Shown here: positions 57,793 to 64,000 of the stretch, piece after piece
How positions within the stretch are numbered: position 1 is the stretch's first letter
How the letters are laid out: each line of letters starts with the position of its first letter
Source: Flavobacteriaceae bacterium
GTDB lineage: Bacteria; Bacteroidota; Bacteroidia; Flavobacteriales; Flavobacteriaceae
DNA: 64,000 nt
NCBI GenBank assembly: GCA_947483075.1
Contig: CANKLE010000001.1
Coordinates: 62,001 to 126,000 of the forward strand
Direction of reading: 5' to 3'
Notes under the pieces: generated by a model
Told to the model about the DNA's origin: nothing
The model's database searches: none
Seen by the model: only the letters and a program-made list of their open reading frames with translations
Position numbers and translations under genes: made by a program

Positions 57793-58701
57793 ATGCCCAA
57801 CCCAATGAAAAAATACCTATTTCTTGCTGTTGCTGCCTTATTCTTCTGCTTATATGTTTCGTGTAGTGCAGACAAAGCTCAACCCCAATCTAGTAATAAC
57901 ATCATTGATATTGTTACTCAAGGAACTTGGAAGGTTACGTACTACACCGATCACGGTGGGAATGAAACCATGCACTTTGTTGATTACACCTTTGCATTTC
58001 ATTCAGACAATAGCCTTACTGCTTCATATGGCACTACCGTTATTTCTGGTAATTGGAATGTAACCGATAACAACAGCAGTTCTTTATACACCGACCTTTC
58101 TACCCCTACCGATGACACGCCCGGTGATTTGGTAGATTTTAATATTTCTTTTCCTATTGCCAACCTAGATTTTAATGACATCGAAGACGATTGGGATGTA
58201 GTGACTAAATCGGCCACTGAAATTGTGTTGAAAGACGGGAATCTAGACGATCCAACCAAAATAGATTACATCACCTTCGAAAAAGTTCCAACACCCAGTG
58301 TCGATTTGGCTAGCGCTATTCGTCAAGGTACTTGGCAAGTTTTGTATTATTCAGATCACGGCAACAATCAAACCGTAAATTTTACCGGCTATTCCTTTAC
58401 GTTTGGCGCCAACGGTTCTGTAGTTGTTACCAACGGCACAACTCCTGTTACAGGCTCTTGGACTATTACCACTGCCAACAATAGCCCTTTGTATACAGCG
58501 CCAGCAACTTCGGATGATTCGCCCAACGATGCAGTTGATTTTAATCTAATATTTCCTCTAGCTACCTGCCCGGTTTTGTTTAACGACATCGAAGACGATT
58601 GGGACAGGGTATTTGTGTCAGCTACTACAATTATGTTGAAGGATGATGTTGCCATAGATCCAACCTTAAACGATTACATCGTATTCAAGAAACTACCTTA
58701 G
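57793..58701 (+). CDS. Lipoprotein with two tandem lipocalin-like repeats
   Basis: 302 residues (298 if the ATG at 57805 is used, which gives the more typical MKKYLFLAVAALFF start). A lipoprotein signal ends VSCS with the lipid cysteine at about 24. Two homologous halves follow: about 36-160 and 170-302, each reading QGTWKVTYYTDHGGN or QGTWQVLYYSDHGNN, then YTFAFHSDNS or YSFTFGANGS, FNDIEDDWD in both, and a final IDYITFEK or NDYIVFKK strand. This internal duplication and the GxW start resemble small lipocalin-like beta barrels of Bacteroidota lipoproteins. The ligand is unknown. A near-consensus TATCTTTA lies 12 bases before the start. Confidence 0.78.
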   Translation: MPNPMKKYLFLAVAALFFCLYVSCSADKAQPQSSNNIIDIVTQGTWKVTYYTDHGGNETMHFVDYTFAFHSDNSLTASYGTTVISGNWNVTDNNSSSLYTDLSTPTDDTPGDLVDFNISFPIANLDFNDIEDDWDVVTKSATEIVLKDGNLDDPTKIDYITFEKVPTPSVDLASAIRQGTWQVLYYSDHGNNQTVNFTGYSFTFGANGSVVVTNGTTPVTGSWTITTANNSPLYTAPATSDDSPNDAVDFNLIFPLATCPVLFNDIEDDWDRVFVSATTIMLKDDVAIDPTLNDYIVFKKLP

Positions 58702-58716
58702 GTAATAAATTACAAA

Positions 58717-58750
58717 TAAAAAAGCCAGTGAATTTCACTGGCTTTTTTTA
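58717..58750. terminator. Bidirectional rho-independent terminator
   Basis: AAAGCCAGTG (58721-58730) pairs with CACTGGCTTT (58736-58745) around a 5-base loop, with A and T runs on either side. It lies between the convergent two-repeat lipoprotein and the YceI gene. Confidence 0.82.
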
Positions 58751-58767
58751 TGGGTATGATGAAACGA

Positions 58768-59310
58768 TTATTTCCCTTCTAAGTCTCCATCAAAGGCTAC
58801 TTTGATATTTTCGGCAAATTTCTCTTTGACCAACGAAGGAATTTCAATTTTGTAATCTTGGGCATGAACCGTAAAGTTGCAGTTGGCACTTACTTTGCCT
58901 CCGGCTAAAACCAGGGTTAATTTGGTTTTTACTTTTTTAGTAACGCCGTGTATGGTTAAGTCACCCTCTACGTCATATGTCCCTTTACTATTAAGTTTAG
59001 CAGCATCAAAATTGGCAATTTGCCCGCTAAATTTTGCATTTGGATATTTTGGGGTTTCCATGTAGTTTTCGTTGTAATGCTCTTCCATCAAAGGGGCTTT
59101 AAACTTAAACTCATTGATCATCGCATTTACCGCAAATTTTCCAGTCGTGGCATCCAAAATGGCGGATACTTTATTGTTTTTGGCTGCAATCTCAACCAAA
59201 TTGGGCATCGAAGCATCAAATTTTAATTCGGCCGAACGCGAAAGGTATTTTTGGGCTTGGGTAAATTGGCTCATAGCCAAAATAAAAAGTACTAGTGCTA
59301 ATTTTTTCAT
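58768..59310 (-). CDS. YceI-family periplasmic protein
   Basis: 180 residues: signal peptide LALVLFILAMSQFTQAQ, then a YceI lipocalin-like barrel, with KFDASMPNLVEIAAKNNKV, YMETPKYPNAKFSG, YDVEGDLTIHGVTKKVK and KIEIPSLVKEK. YceI proteins bind isoprenoid or other hydrophobic molecules in the periplasm; the ligand here is unknown. It is the last gene of a four-gene minus-strand operon, 14 bases after the cytochrome lipoprotein. Members of this family with the ITIHGVTK motif are widespread in Bacteroidota. A bidirectional terminator follows. Confidence 0.88.
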   Translation of the reverse strand: MKKLALVLFILAMSQFTQAQKYLSRSAELKFDASMPNLVEIAAKNNKVSAILDATTGKFAVNAMINEFKFKAPLMEEHYNENYMETPKYPNAKFSGQIANFDAAKLNSKGTYDVEGDLTIHGVTKKVKTKLTLVLAGGKVSANCNFTVHAQDYKIEIPSLVKEKFAENIKVAFDGDLEGK

Positions 59311-59324
59311 GTTTTAATTAATTG

Positions 59325-59675
59325 TTATTGTGGGAAACCCGTATTTTTCCAGGCATAAATCAGTTTAATTTGTCCTTTTGTAAGGGGAGCACGATTTTTT
59401 GGCATGGTATGCGTAGTGTCAATATCGCGCAAAGTACTGCCGTATTCTACACTAGCTCTAAAGCTGTCATAACTATCTAAGGCGGTTCCACCTCCAGCTA
59501 CATCACTTACACTTGCAGCATGACAAGCGTTGCATTTATTGTCGATTAAGGGTTTGATATTAGTGACATAAGTAGGGTTTTCTACAAATCCTTCTACTTG
59601 ATCATAGGTTGATGACTCACAGGACACAACCAGTAAACCAGTCATTACAGCTACTAATAAATATACTTTTCTCAT
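59325..59675 (-). CDS. c-type cytochrome lipoprotein
   Basis: A 116-residue lipoprotein: signal VAVMTGLLVVSC with the lipid cysteine at 19, then a small cytochrome c fold with the haem motif CNACH (48-52) and the likely distal ligand M91 in HTMPKNRAPLTKGQ. IYAWKNTGFPQ near the end is the last helix. It would carry one haem at the outer face of the inner membrane or the inner face of the outer membrane. TYVTNIKPLIDNKCNACH resembles the cytochrome modules of planctomycete and Bacteroidota surface proteins. It sits 2 bases after the DUF5777 barrel gene, so electron transfer to or from the YceI/barrel system is plausible (inference). Confidence 0.85.
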   Translation of the reverse strand: MRKVYLLVAVMTGLLVVSCESSTYDQVEGFVENPTYVTNIKPLIDNKCNACHAASVSDVAGGGTALDSYDSFRASVEYGSTLRDIDTTHTMPKNRAPLTKGQIKLIYAWKNTGFPQ

Positions 59676-59677
59676 AA

Positions 59678-60544
59678 TTAAAATACTCTATACATGTTAA
59701 ATCCAAAATACAATCCTTTTGTATTGTCGGTCCAGCTACCTGATCCATTGGTGTAGTAAGAAACATCATTCATCGGTTGGCTGCTGGCAAACAACAACTG
59801 AAACACGTGACCACCGGTTTCGATATCTAAGCCCAATGCCAGTGGGTTATCGTAAGGGCTTGCTTTCAATGGGCTTGTTCGAGCGGCATATTCCATGTTT
59901 ACACTCAGGCGTTTGGTTAATTTATAACGTCCACCCGCTGCAATCAATCCCTCATCTTTTCTCTCCTCTGTTGGTTCGTACAAGTTTTTGTGAATGTAAA
60001 TCCCATTCAACTCTATCGAGAACGATTCGTTAATTTTTCTGGATAAAATCAATTGCGAAGAAAATGACAATCGATCGCTAAATTTTAAATTTGGATTGAG
60101 TTCTTTTTTTAATTCGGAGTTTATATCTAGCGAGTTGTAGGCTACAATAGTGATTGGAAATCCGTCTACTTCTTGGTTGGCAAATTTTAATTTTGAGCCC
60201 AATTCGTAGGTTTTCTTGTACGTATGACGAGAAGCTGATAACGTCCACCAATTGGTTGCGCCATAAACCCCACCAATTTTTGTATAAGCATTATCCAAAC
60301 CAAAAAAGTTGTTGGTACCTTCCTTCAAGTTTCCAAAGCGGTGCGATACTACAAAATACCATTCGCCTTTTACGGCCAACTTGGTCGATTGCATGTTACA
60401 TACTTGAAGGCCTTTGAAAGCGGCCATTTCAATTTGTTTGGGTTGTGGGCCGGCTGATTTTTCTAATTCGTTGAGTAAATCATCTTGGGCAAATGCTTGT
60501 CCTACAACACATAAGGCAAACATTGAAATAAAGAGGTGTTTCAT
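59678..60544 (-). CDS. DUF5777-type outer-membrane beta-barrel protein
   Basis: 288 residues with a signal peptide (MFALCVVGQAFAQ) and a beta-strand-rich body: KGEWYFVVSHRFGNL (about 58-72) and GVYGATNWWTLSASRH near residue 100. Strands such as RLSFSSQLILSRKI and SIELNGIYIHKN follow, and the terminal aromatic strand is KGLYFGFNMYRVF. This pattern is that of DUF5777 barrel proteins of Bacteroidota, whose function is unknown. The length fits a barrel of about 12 strands. It follows the OB-fold membrane protein by 7 bases and precedes the cytochrome by 2 bases in one operon. Confidence 0.78.
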   Translation of the reverse strand: MKHLFISMFALCVVGQAFAQDDLLNELEKSAGPQPKQIEMAAFKGLQVCNMQSTKLAVKGEWYFVVSHRFGNLKEGTNNFFGLDNAYTKIGGVYGATNWWTLSASRHTYKKTYELGSKLKFANQEVDGFPITIVAYNSLDINSELKKELNPNLKFSDRLSFSSQLILSRKINESFSIELNGIYIHKNLYEPTEERKDEGLIAAGGRYKLTKRLSVNMEYAARTSPLKASPYDNPLALGLDIETGGHVFQLLFASSQPMNDVSYYTNGSGSWTDNTKGLYFGFNMYRVF

Positions 60545-60551
60545 GGTTTAA

Positions 60552-60953
60552 TTATAAAGATTTATTTGTGAGGGTACATTGATCAAATTTAAATTCACCA
60601 AACAATTCGTCATACCCTACAAATCGACCTTTTATGGCTGTTTTTTGGTTGGCAGGAACTTTCGGGGCAGGTGTTTTGAATGAACAGCTCACCACCTCGT
60701 CAATTTTTACTTCGCAGGAGGAACATGAAGTAGCCACACCGCAAATGGTTATGGTTTTGTTGCTGTACTTTGCATTGGCTTTCTGTGCATTGGCAGTAAA
60801 TTCTTTGGTTAGATTGGCAGTACTTACGTTAAATTCTGATTCTTCAGAAGCTACGTCTCTAGTACCTCCATAAAAAACATAAGAATACATCCCAACCCCA
60901 AATAAAACAGCTGTTACCAGTAGCGCTGCAATGATTTTGGATTTTTTAGACAT
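60552..60953 (-). CDS. Membrane-anchored OB-fold (tRNA_anti-like) protein
   Basis: 133 residues: one N-terminal membrane helix (about 7-28), a short linker and a small OB-fold-like domain (about 45-133) with KYSNKTITICGVATSC, IDEVVSCSF and a closing GRFVGYDELFGEFKFDQCTL. This resembles the tRNA_anti-like OB domain found in periplasmic Bacteroidota proteins. Four cysteines (ICG, SCSSC and the final QCT) may form disulfides or bind metal or haem. The function is unknown. It is the first gene of the four-gene operon, driven by a minus-strand TACCTTTG element. Confidence 0.7.
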   Translation of the reverse strand: MSKKSKIIAALLVTAVLFGVGMYSYVFYGGTRDVASEESEFNVSTANLTKEFTANAQKANAKYSNKTITICGVATSCSSCEVKIDEVVSCSFKTPAPKVPANQKTAIKGRFVGYDELFGEFKFDQCTLTNKSL

Positions 60954-60975
60954 GTGTTAATTTTTAAGAATTGTT

Positions 60976-60983
60976 CAAAGGTA
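60976..60983 (-). promoter_or_regulatory. Bacteroidota -7 promoter element (TACCTTTG) for the four-gene operon
   Basis: Exact TAnnTTTG on the minus strand, 22 bases before the ATG of the OB-fold gene. Confidence 0.6.
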
Positions 60984-61056
60984 TTTAATATAAATAATTG
61001 GAAAGTAAATTATACAATTTTTAACACAGATGCAGGTTGGATAGAAATCAAATGTT

Positions 61057-61064
61057 TAAATTTG
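61057..61064 (+). promoter_or_regulatory. Bacteroidota -7 promoter element (TAAATTTG) for ffh
   Basis: Exact TAnnTTTG, with a TTG 17 bases upstream (61037-61039) that may be the -33 element. The ffh ATG lies 48 bases downstream. Confidence 0.6.
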
Positions 61065-61112
61065 CTCTCGTTTTTACGACAACGATAATCACTAATTAAT
61101 CCCACTATTGCG

Positions 61113-62471
61113 ATGTTTGATAATTTAAGCGAGAAGTTAGACAAGGCCTTTCACGTCCTAAAAGGACACGGTAAAATCACCGAAGTGAACGTGGCCGAAA
61201 CCCTCAAAGAAGTGCGTCGTGCACTCCTCGATGCCGATGTCAATTTCAAAATAGCCAAAGATTTTACAACCAAAGTAAAAGAAAAGGCGATTGGGCAAAA
61301 CGTATTGACCACCTTACAACCTGGGCAATTATTAGTGAAATTAGTCAAAGACGAACTCACCGAATTGATGGGTGGCGAAGTAGCCGGGGTAAACCTTTCG
61401 GGCAATCCGTCTATCATTTTGATGTCTGGATTACAGGGTTCGGGTAAAACTACTTTTTCCGGTAAACTGGCCAATTTCCTCAAAACTAAAAAAGGAAAAA
61501 ACCCCTTGTTGGTTGCCTGTGATGTCTATCGTCCTGCGGCCATCAACCAGTTGCATGTAGTGGGAGATCAGATTGGTGTAGAAGTATATTCAGAATTGGG
61601 CAACAACAACCCAGTAGAGATTGCCCAAAATGCCGTGAAATATGCCAAAGAAAAAGGATACAATGTAGTCATTGTCGATACGGCTGGTCGTTTGGCTGTA
61701 GACGAGCAAATGATGACCGAAATTGCCAACGTGCACCAAGCTTTGCAACCCCAAGAAACTTTGTTTGTGGTGGATGCCATGACCGGACAAGATGCGGTTA
61801 ATACAGCAAAAGCCTTTAATGATCGCTTGAATTTTGATGGAGTAATCTTAACGAAATTAGATGGAGATACCCGAGGTGGAGCCGCCATATCAATTAAATC
61901 GGTGGTCAACAAACCCATTAAGTTTGTGGGAACCGGAGAGAAAATGGAAGCCATTGACGTATTTTACCCCGAGCGTATGGCCGAGCGCATCTTGGGCATG
62001 GGTGACGTAATTTCCTTGGTAGAACGCGCGCAAGAACAATACAACGAAGAAGAAGCCCGCAAGCTCCAAAAGAAAATTGCCAAAAACGAATTTGGTTTTG
62101 ACGATTTCTTGGCACAAATACAACAGGTGAAGAAAATGGGGAATATGAAAGATTTGGTGGGCATGATTCCCGGCGCATCCAAAGCCATGAAAGATGTCGA
62201 GATCGAAGATGACGCCTTCAAACACATCGAAGCCATTATTCATTCGATGACCCCAACTGAGCGATCACGTCCTTCTATTATTGACATGAAACGCAAAACG
62301 AGAATTGCCAAAGGAGCTGGTCGCAAAATAGAAGAAGTAAACCAACTCATGAAACAGTTTGAGCAAATGAGCAAGATGATGAAAATGATGCAAGGCCCAG
62401 GCGGGAAAAACCTAATGAAAATGATGGGCGGTATGAAAGGTGGAATGCCCGGTATGCCTGGAATTCGATAA
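61113..62471 (+). CDS. ffh: Signal recognition particle protein Ffh (SRP54)
   Basis: A GTPase that binds signal sequences and SRP RNA to deliver inner-membrane proteins. The 452-residue protein has the N domain (1-95, with ALLDADVNFKIAKDF), the G domain with P-loop GLQGSGKTT (106-114), DVYRPAA, DTAGR and TKLDGDTRGGA, and the methionine-rich M domain (about 300-452), with KMGNMKDLVGMIPG and the GGKNLMKMMGGM tail. The SRP RNA gene is not in the window. It has its own promoter and terminator, and folD follows independently. Confidence 0.95.
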   Translation: MFDNLSEKLDKAFHVLKGHGKITEVNVAETLKEVRRALLDADVNFKIAKDFTTKVKEKAIGQNVLTTLQPGQLLVKLVKDELTELMGGEVAGVNLSGNPSIILMSGLQGSGKTTFSGKLANFLKTKKGKNPLLVACDVYRPAAINQLHVVGDQIGVEVYSELGNNNPVEIAQNAVKYAKEKGYNVVIVDTAGRLAVDEQMMTEIANVHQALQPQETLFVVDAMTGQDAVNTAKAFNDRLNFDGVILTKLDGDTRGGAAISIKSVVNKPIKFVGTGEKMEAIDVFYPERMAERILGMGDVISLVERAQEQYNEEEARKLQKKIAKNEFGFDDFLAQIQQVKKMGNMKDLVGMIPGASKAMKDVEIEDDAFKHIEAIIHSMTPTERSRPSIIDMKRKTRIAKGAGRKIEEVNQLMKQFEQMSKMMKMMQGPGGKNLMKMMGGMKGGMPGMPGIR

Positions 62472-62477
62472 TACAAC

Positions 62478-62519
62478 AAAAGGTTCAGCGTTACATTTTA
62501 GCTTGAACCTTATTTTTTT
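62478..62519 (+). terminator. Rho-independent terminator after ffh
   Basis: AAGGTTCA (62480-62487) pairs with TGAACCTT (62504-62511), with an inner GC pair and one bulge, followed by a T-run. Confidence 0.68.
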
Positions 62520-62546
62520 ACAGCAACTAACTACAACGTAACGACC

Positions 62547-63428
62547 ATGCAACTACTAGACGGAAAAAAAGTAAGCGAAGACATCAAAGATGAAATTGCG
62601 GCCGAGGTGGCCAAAATGAAAGAAAACAACGAAAAGGTGCCGCATTTGGCTGCTATAATTGTGGGCAATGATGGCGCGAGTTTAACCTACGTAGGAAGTA
62701 AAGTAAAAGCCTGTGAACGCGTAGGTTTTGAATCGACCTTGGTGAAAATGCCCAGCACGACTTCTGAAACAGAGTTGCTCAAAAAAATCAACGAGCTCAA
62801 TGCAAATGACGACATCGATGGCTTCATTGTGCAGCTGCCTTTGCCCGATCAAATCGATACCCAACGCGTAATCATGGCGATAGATCCCAGCAAAGATGTA
62901 GACGGATTTCATCCCGAAAATTTCGGAAAAATGGCCTTGGATATGTCCACCTTTATTCCAGCCACACCTTTTGGGATTTTGGAATTGTTGGAGCGCTATA
63001 AGGTCGAAACCAAAGGAAAACATACGGTAGTCATTGGCCGTTCGCACATTGTGGGCAGACCCATGAGTATCTTAATGGGCCGCAAAGGTTTCCCCGGAAA
63101 TTCTACGGTAACCTTAACCCATTCGTACACCAAAAATATCGCGCAAATTACTACCCAGGCCGATATTATCATTACCGCTTTGGGCGTGCCCAATTACTTA
63201 AAAGCCGAGATGGTCAAAGATGGCGCGGTGATTATTGACGTGGGAATTACCCGTGTAGAAGATAAAACCACCGAGAAAGGCTACCGCATTACTGGTGATG
63301 TCGATTTTGATTTGGTGAGTAAAAAAGCCTCACACATTACTCCCGTGCCCGGTGGAGTAGGCCCGATGACCATTGCCATGTTGCTCAAAAATACCTTGTT
63401 GGCCCGCGAACAACGCAGAGCAAAATAA
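62547..63428 (+). CDS. folD: Methylenetetrahydrofolate dehydrogenase / methenyltetrahydrofolate cyclohydrolase
   Basis: Bifunctional enzyme that interconverts 5,10-methylene- and 10-formyl-tetrahydrofolate, making NADPH. The 293-residue protein has AAIIVGNDGASLTYVGSKVKACE (about 37-59, with the catalytic Lys and Tyr), IDGFIVQLPLP (about 92-102), DVDGFHPENFG and the NADP fold VVIGRSHIVGRPM. TPVPGGVGPMTIAMLL lies near the C-terminus. All family blocks are intact and the length is usual. The stop is 3 bases from the convergent rluF-type gene. Confidence 0.95.
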   Translation: MQLLDGKKVSEDIKDEIAAEVAKMKENNEKVPHLAAIIVGNDGASLTYVGSKVKACERVGFESTLVKMPSTTSETELLKKINELNANDDIDGFIVQLPLPDQIDTQRVIMAIDPSKDVDGFHPENFGKMALDMSTFIPATPFGILELLERYKVETKGKHTVVIGRSHIVGRPMSILMGRKGFPGNSTVTLTHSYTKNIAQITTQADIIITALGVPNYLKAEMVKDGAVIIDVGITRVEDKTTEKGYRITGDVDFDLVSKKASHITPVPGGVGPMTIAMLLKNTLLAREQRRAK

Positions 63429-63431
63429 AAT

Positions 63432-64000
63432 TTATTTTTTAGGCAAATAACTGGCTTCTTCGGTCTTGCTTGAAGGGGCAATCAATTTGTTCAATTCCTT
63501 TATTTCGGCTGCCGACAATTCGCGGTAGCGTCCCACTGGTACATCTAGCGATATGTTGATGATCCGAATGCGTTTGAGCGCAGTTACTTCGTAGCCAAAG
63601 TATTCGCACATGCGGCGTATTTGCCGGTTCAATCCTTGTGTCAAAATGATTTTGAAGGTGTTTTTACTAATTTGCTCCACCTTGCAGTTGCGCGTCACGG
63701 TATCCAATATCGGCACGCCATTGCCCATGCGATCAATGAAGCGGTCGGTGATGGGTTTGTTTACGGTAACCGTATATTCTTTTTCGTGGTTGTTGCGTGC
63801 CCGCAAAATTTTGTTTACAATGTCGCCATCATTGGTCAAAAAAATCAAGCCTTCGCTGGCTTTGTCGAGTCGGCCAATCGGGAAAATACGTTTGGGGTAA
63901 TTGAGGTAATCGATGATGTTGTTACGCACCTCAAGGTTGGTGGTGCATTCAATGCCTACGGGTTTGTTGAACGCCAAATAAATGAGCTTTTCGGTTTTGT
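63432..64000 (-). CDS. rluF: 23S rRNA pseudouridine synthase, RluF/RsuA family, 5' truncated by window
   Basis: The gene runs off the right end: the frame remains open to the last base, so about 189 residues of the C-terminal catalytic domain are visible. It begins [18 protein letters not shown] and continues with the catalytic aspartate block [36 protein letters not shown] and [20 protein letters not shown] follow, the signature of the RluB/RluE/RluF/RsuA group. The GLNRQIRRM segment and short C-terminal tail fit RluF (pseudouridine 2604) best, but RluB or RsuA cannot be excluded without the S4 domain, which lies outside. A TTG near 63977 is not a start. Confidence 0.85.
   Translation of the reverse strand, partial: KTEKLIYLAFNKPVGIECTTNLEVRNNIIDYLNYPKRIFPIGRLDKASEGLIFLTNDGDIVNKILRARNNHEKEYTVTVNKPITDRFIDRMGNGVPILDTVTRNCKVEQISKNTFKIILTQGLNRQIRRMCEYFGYEVTALKRIRIINISLDVPVGRYRELSAAEIKELNKLIAPSSKTEEASYLPKK

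Overview
The window looks like a chromosomal segment of a member of the Bacteroidota, most likely family Flavobacteriaceae (Flavobacterium or a close relative). The reasons are the Bacteroidota-type promoter element TAnnTTTG in front of many genes, four secreted proteins carrying type IX secretion (T9SS) sorting domains of both type A and type B, a PorV/PorQ-type outer-membrane protein, and several families largely typical of this phylum (DUF5808, DUF5777, DUF4369, DUF2805/TIGR03643). Shine-Dalgarno sequences are mostly absent, as usual there. All functional assignments come from reading the sequence; no database search was run.

Region 1 (1-20806, + strand) is a surface-polysaccharide locus of 20 tightly packed genes, many with overlapping or abutting stop and start codons. 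It starts with the tail of an FkbM-type methyltransferase and two family 2 glycosyltransferases. A complete CMP-sialic acid module follows: neuA, neuB and neuC, with NeuB and NeuC closely resembling the Neisseria/E. coli K1 enzymes. Then come a membrane acyltransferase, a DegT-type sugar aminotransferase, a GtrB-like polyprenyl-phosphate glycosyltransferase with a polytopic partner, an unusual GT-B-like protein, two left-handed beta-helix acetyltransferases, three GT4 and two more GT2 enzymes, an O-antigen polymerase/ligase-like protein and a polyprenyl-phosphate sugar phosphotransferase that would start the repeat unit. No recognisable sialyltransferase and no flippase is seen.

Region 2 (20808-31649) holds envelope and housekeeping genes: lnt and a PorV/PorQ-like protein, pssA, and a minus-strand operon kdsD-tatC-CMD protein-lptB-DUF5808 that joins Kdo synthesis, Tat export and LPS transport. 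Divergent from it is recQ. A small gene and a type A T9SS cargo protein with calcium-binding repeats follow.

Region 3 (31743-43261) contains an FAD-dependent oxidoreductase, gapN, a periplasmic methionine-sulfoxide repair pair (msrB-msrA), the operon idi-queD-bcp-manA, a small conserved helical protein, tRNA-Thr(TGT) with a duplicated 3' end and terminator, a DUF4369 lipoprotein, an M61 peptidase, and DUF2805 and DUF2721 proteins.

Region 4 (43358-64000) mixes large repeat-rich T9SS cargo proteins (745, 424 and about 1538 residues) with core genes: htpG, an orphan ABC ATPase, fabH, argS, ffh, folD and the 3' part of an rluF-type pseudouridine synthase. It also holds a two-repeat lipoprotein and a four-gene operon (OB-fold membrane protein, DUF5777 barrel, c-type cytochrome lipoprotein, YceI protein) that looks like an uncharacterised envelope system.

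I see no insertion sequence, transposase, prophage, CRISPR array or rRNA gene. Most of the window reads as ordinary flavobacterial core genome. The polysaccharide locus and the repeat adhesin-like proteins are the accessory parts.
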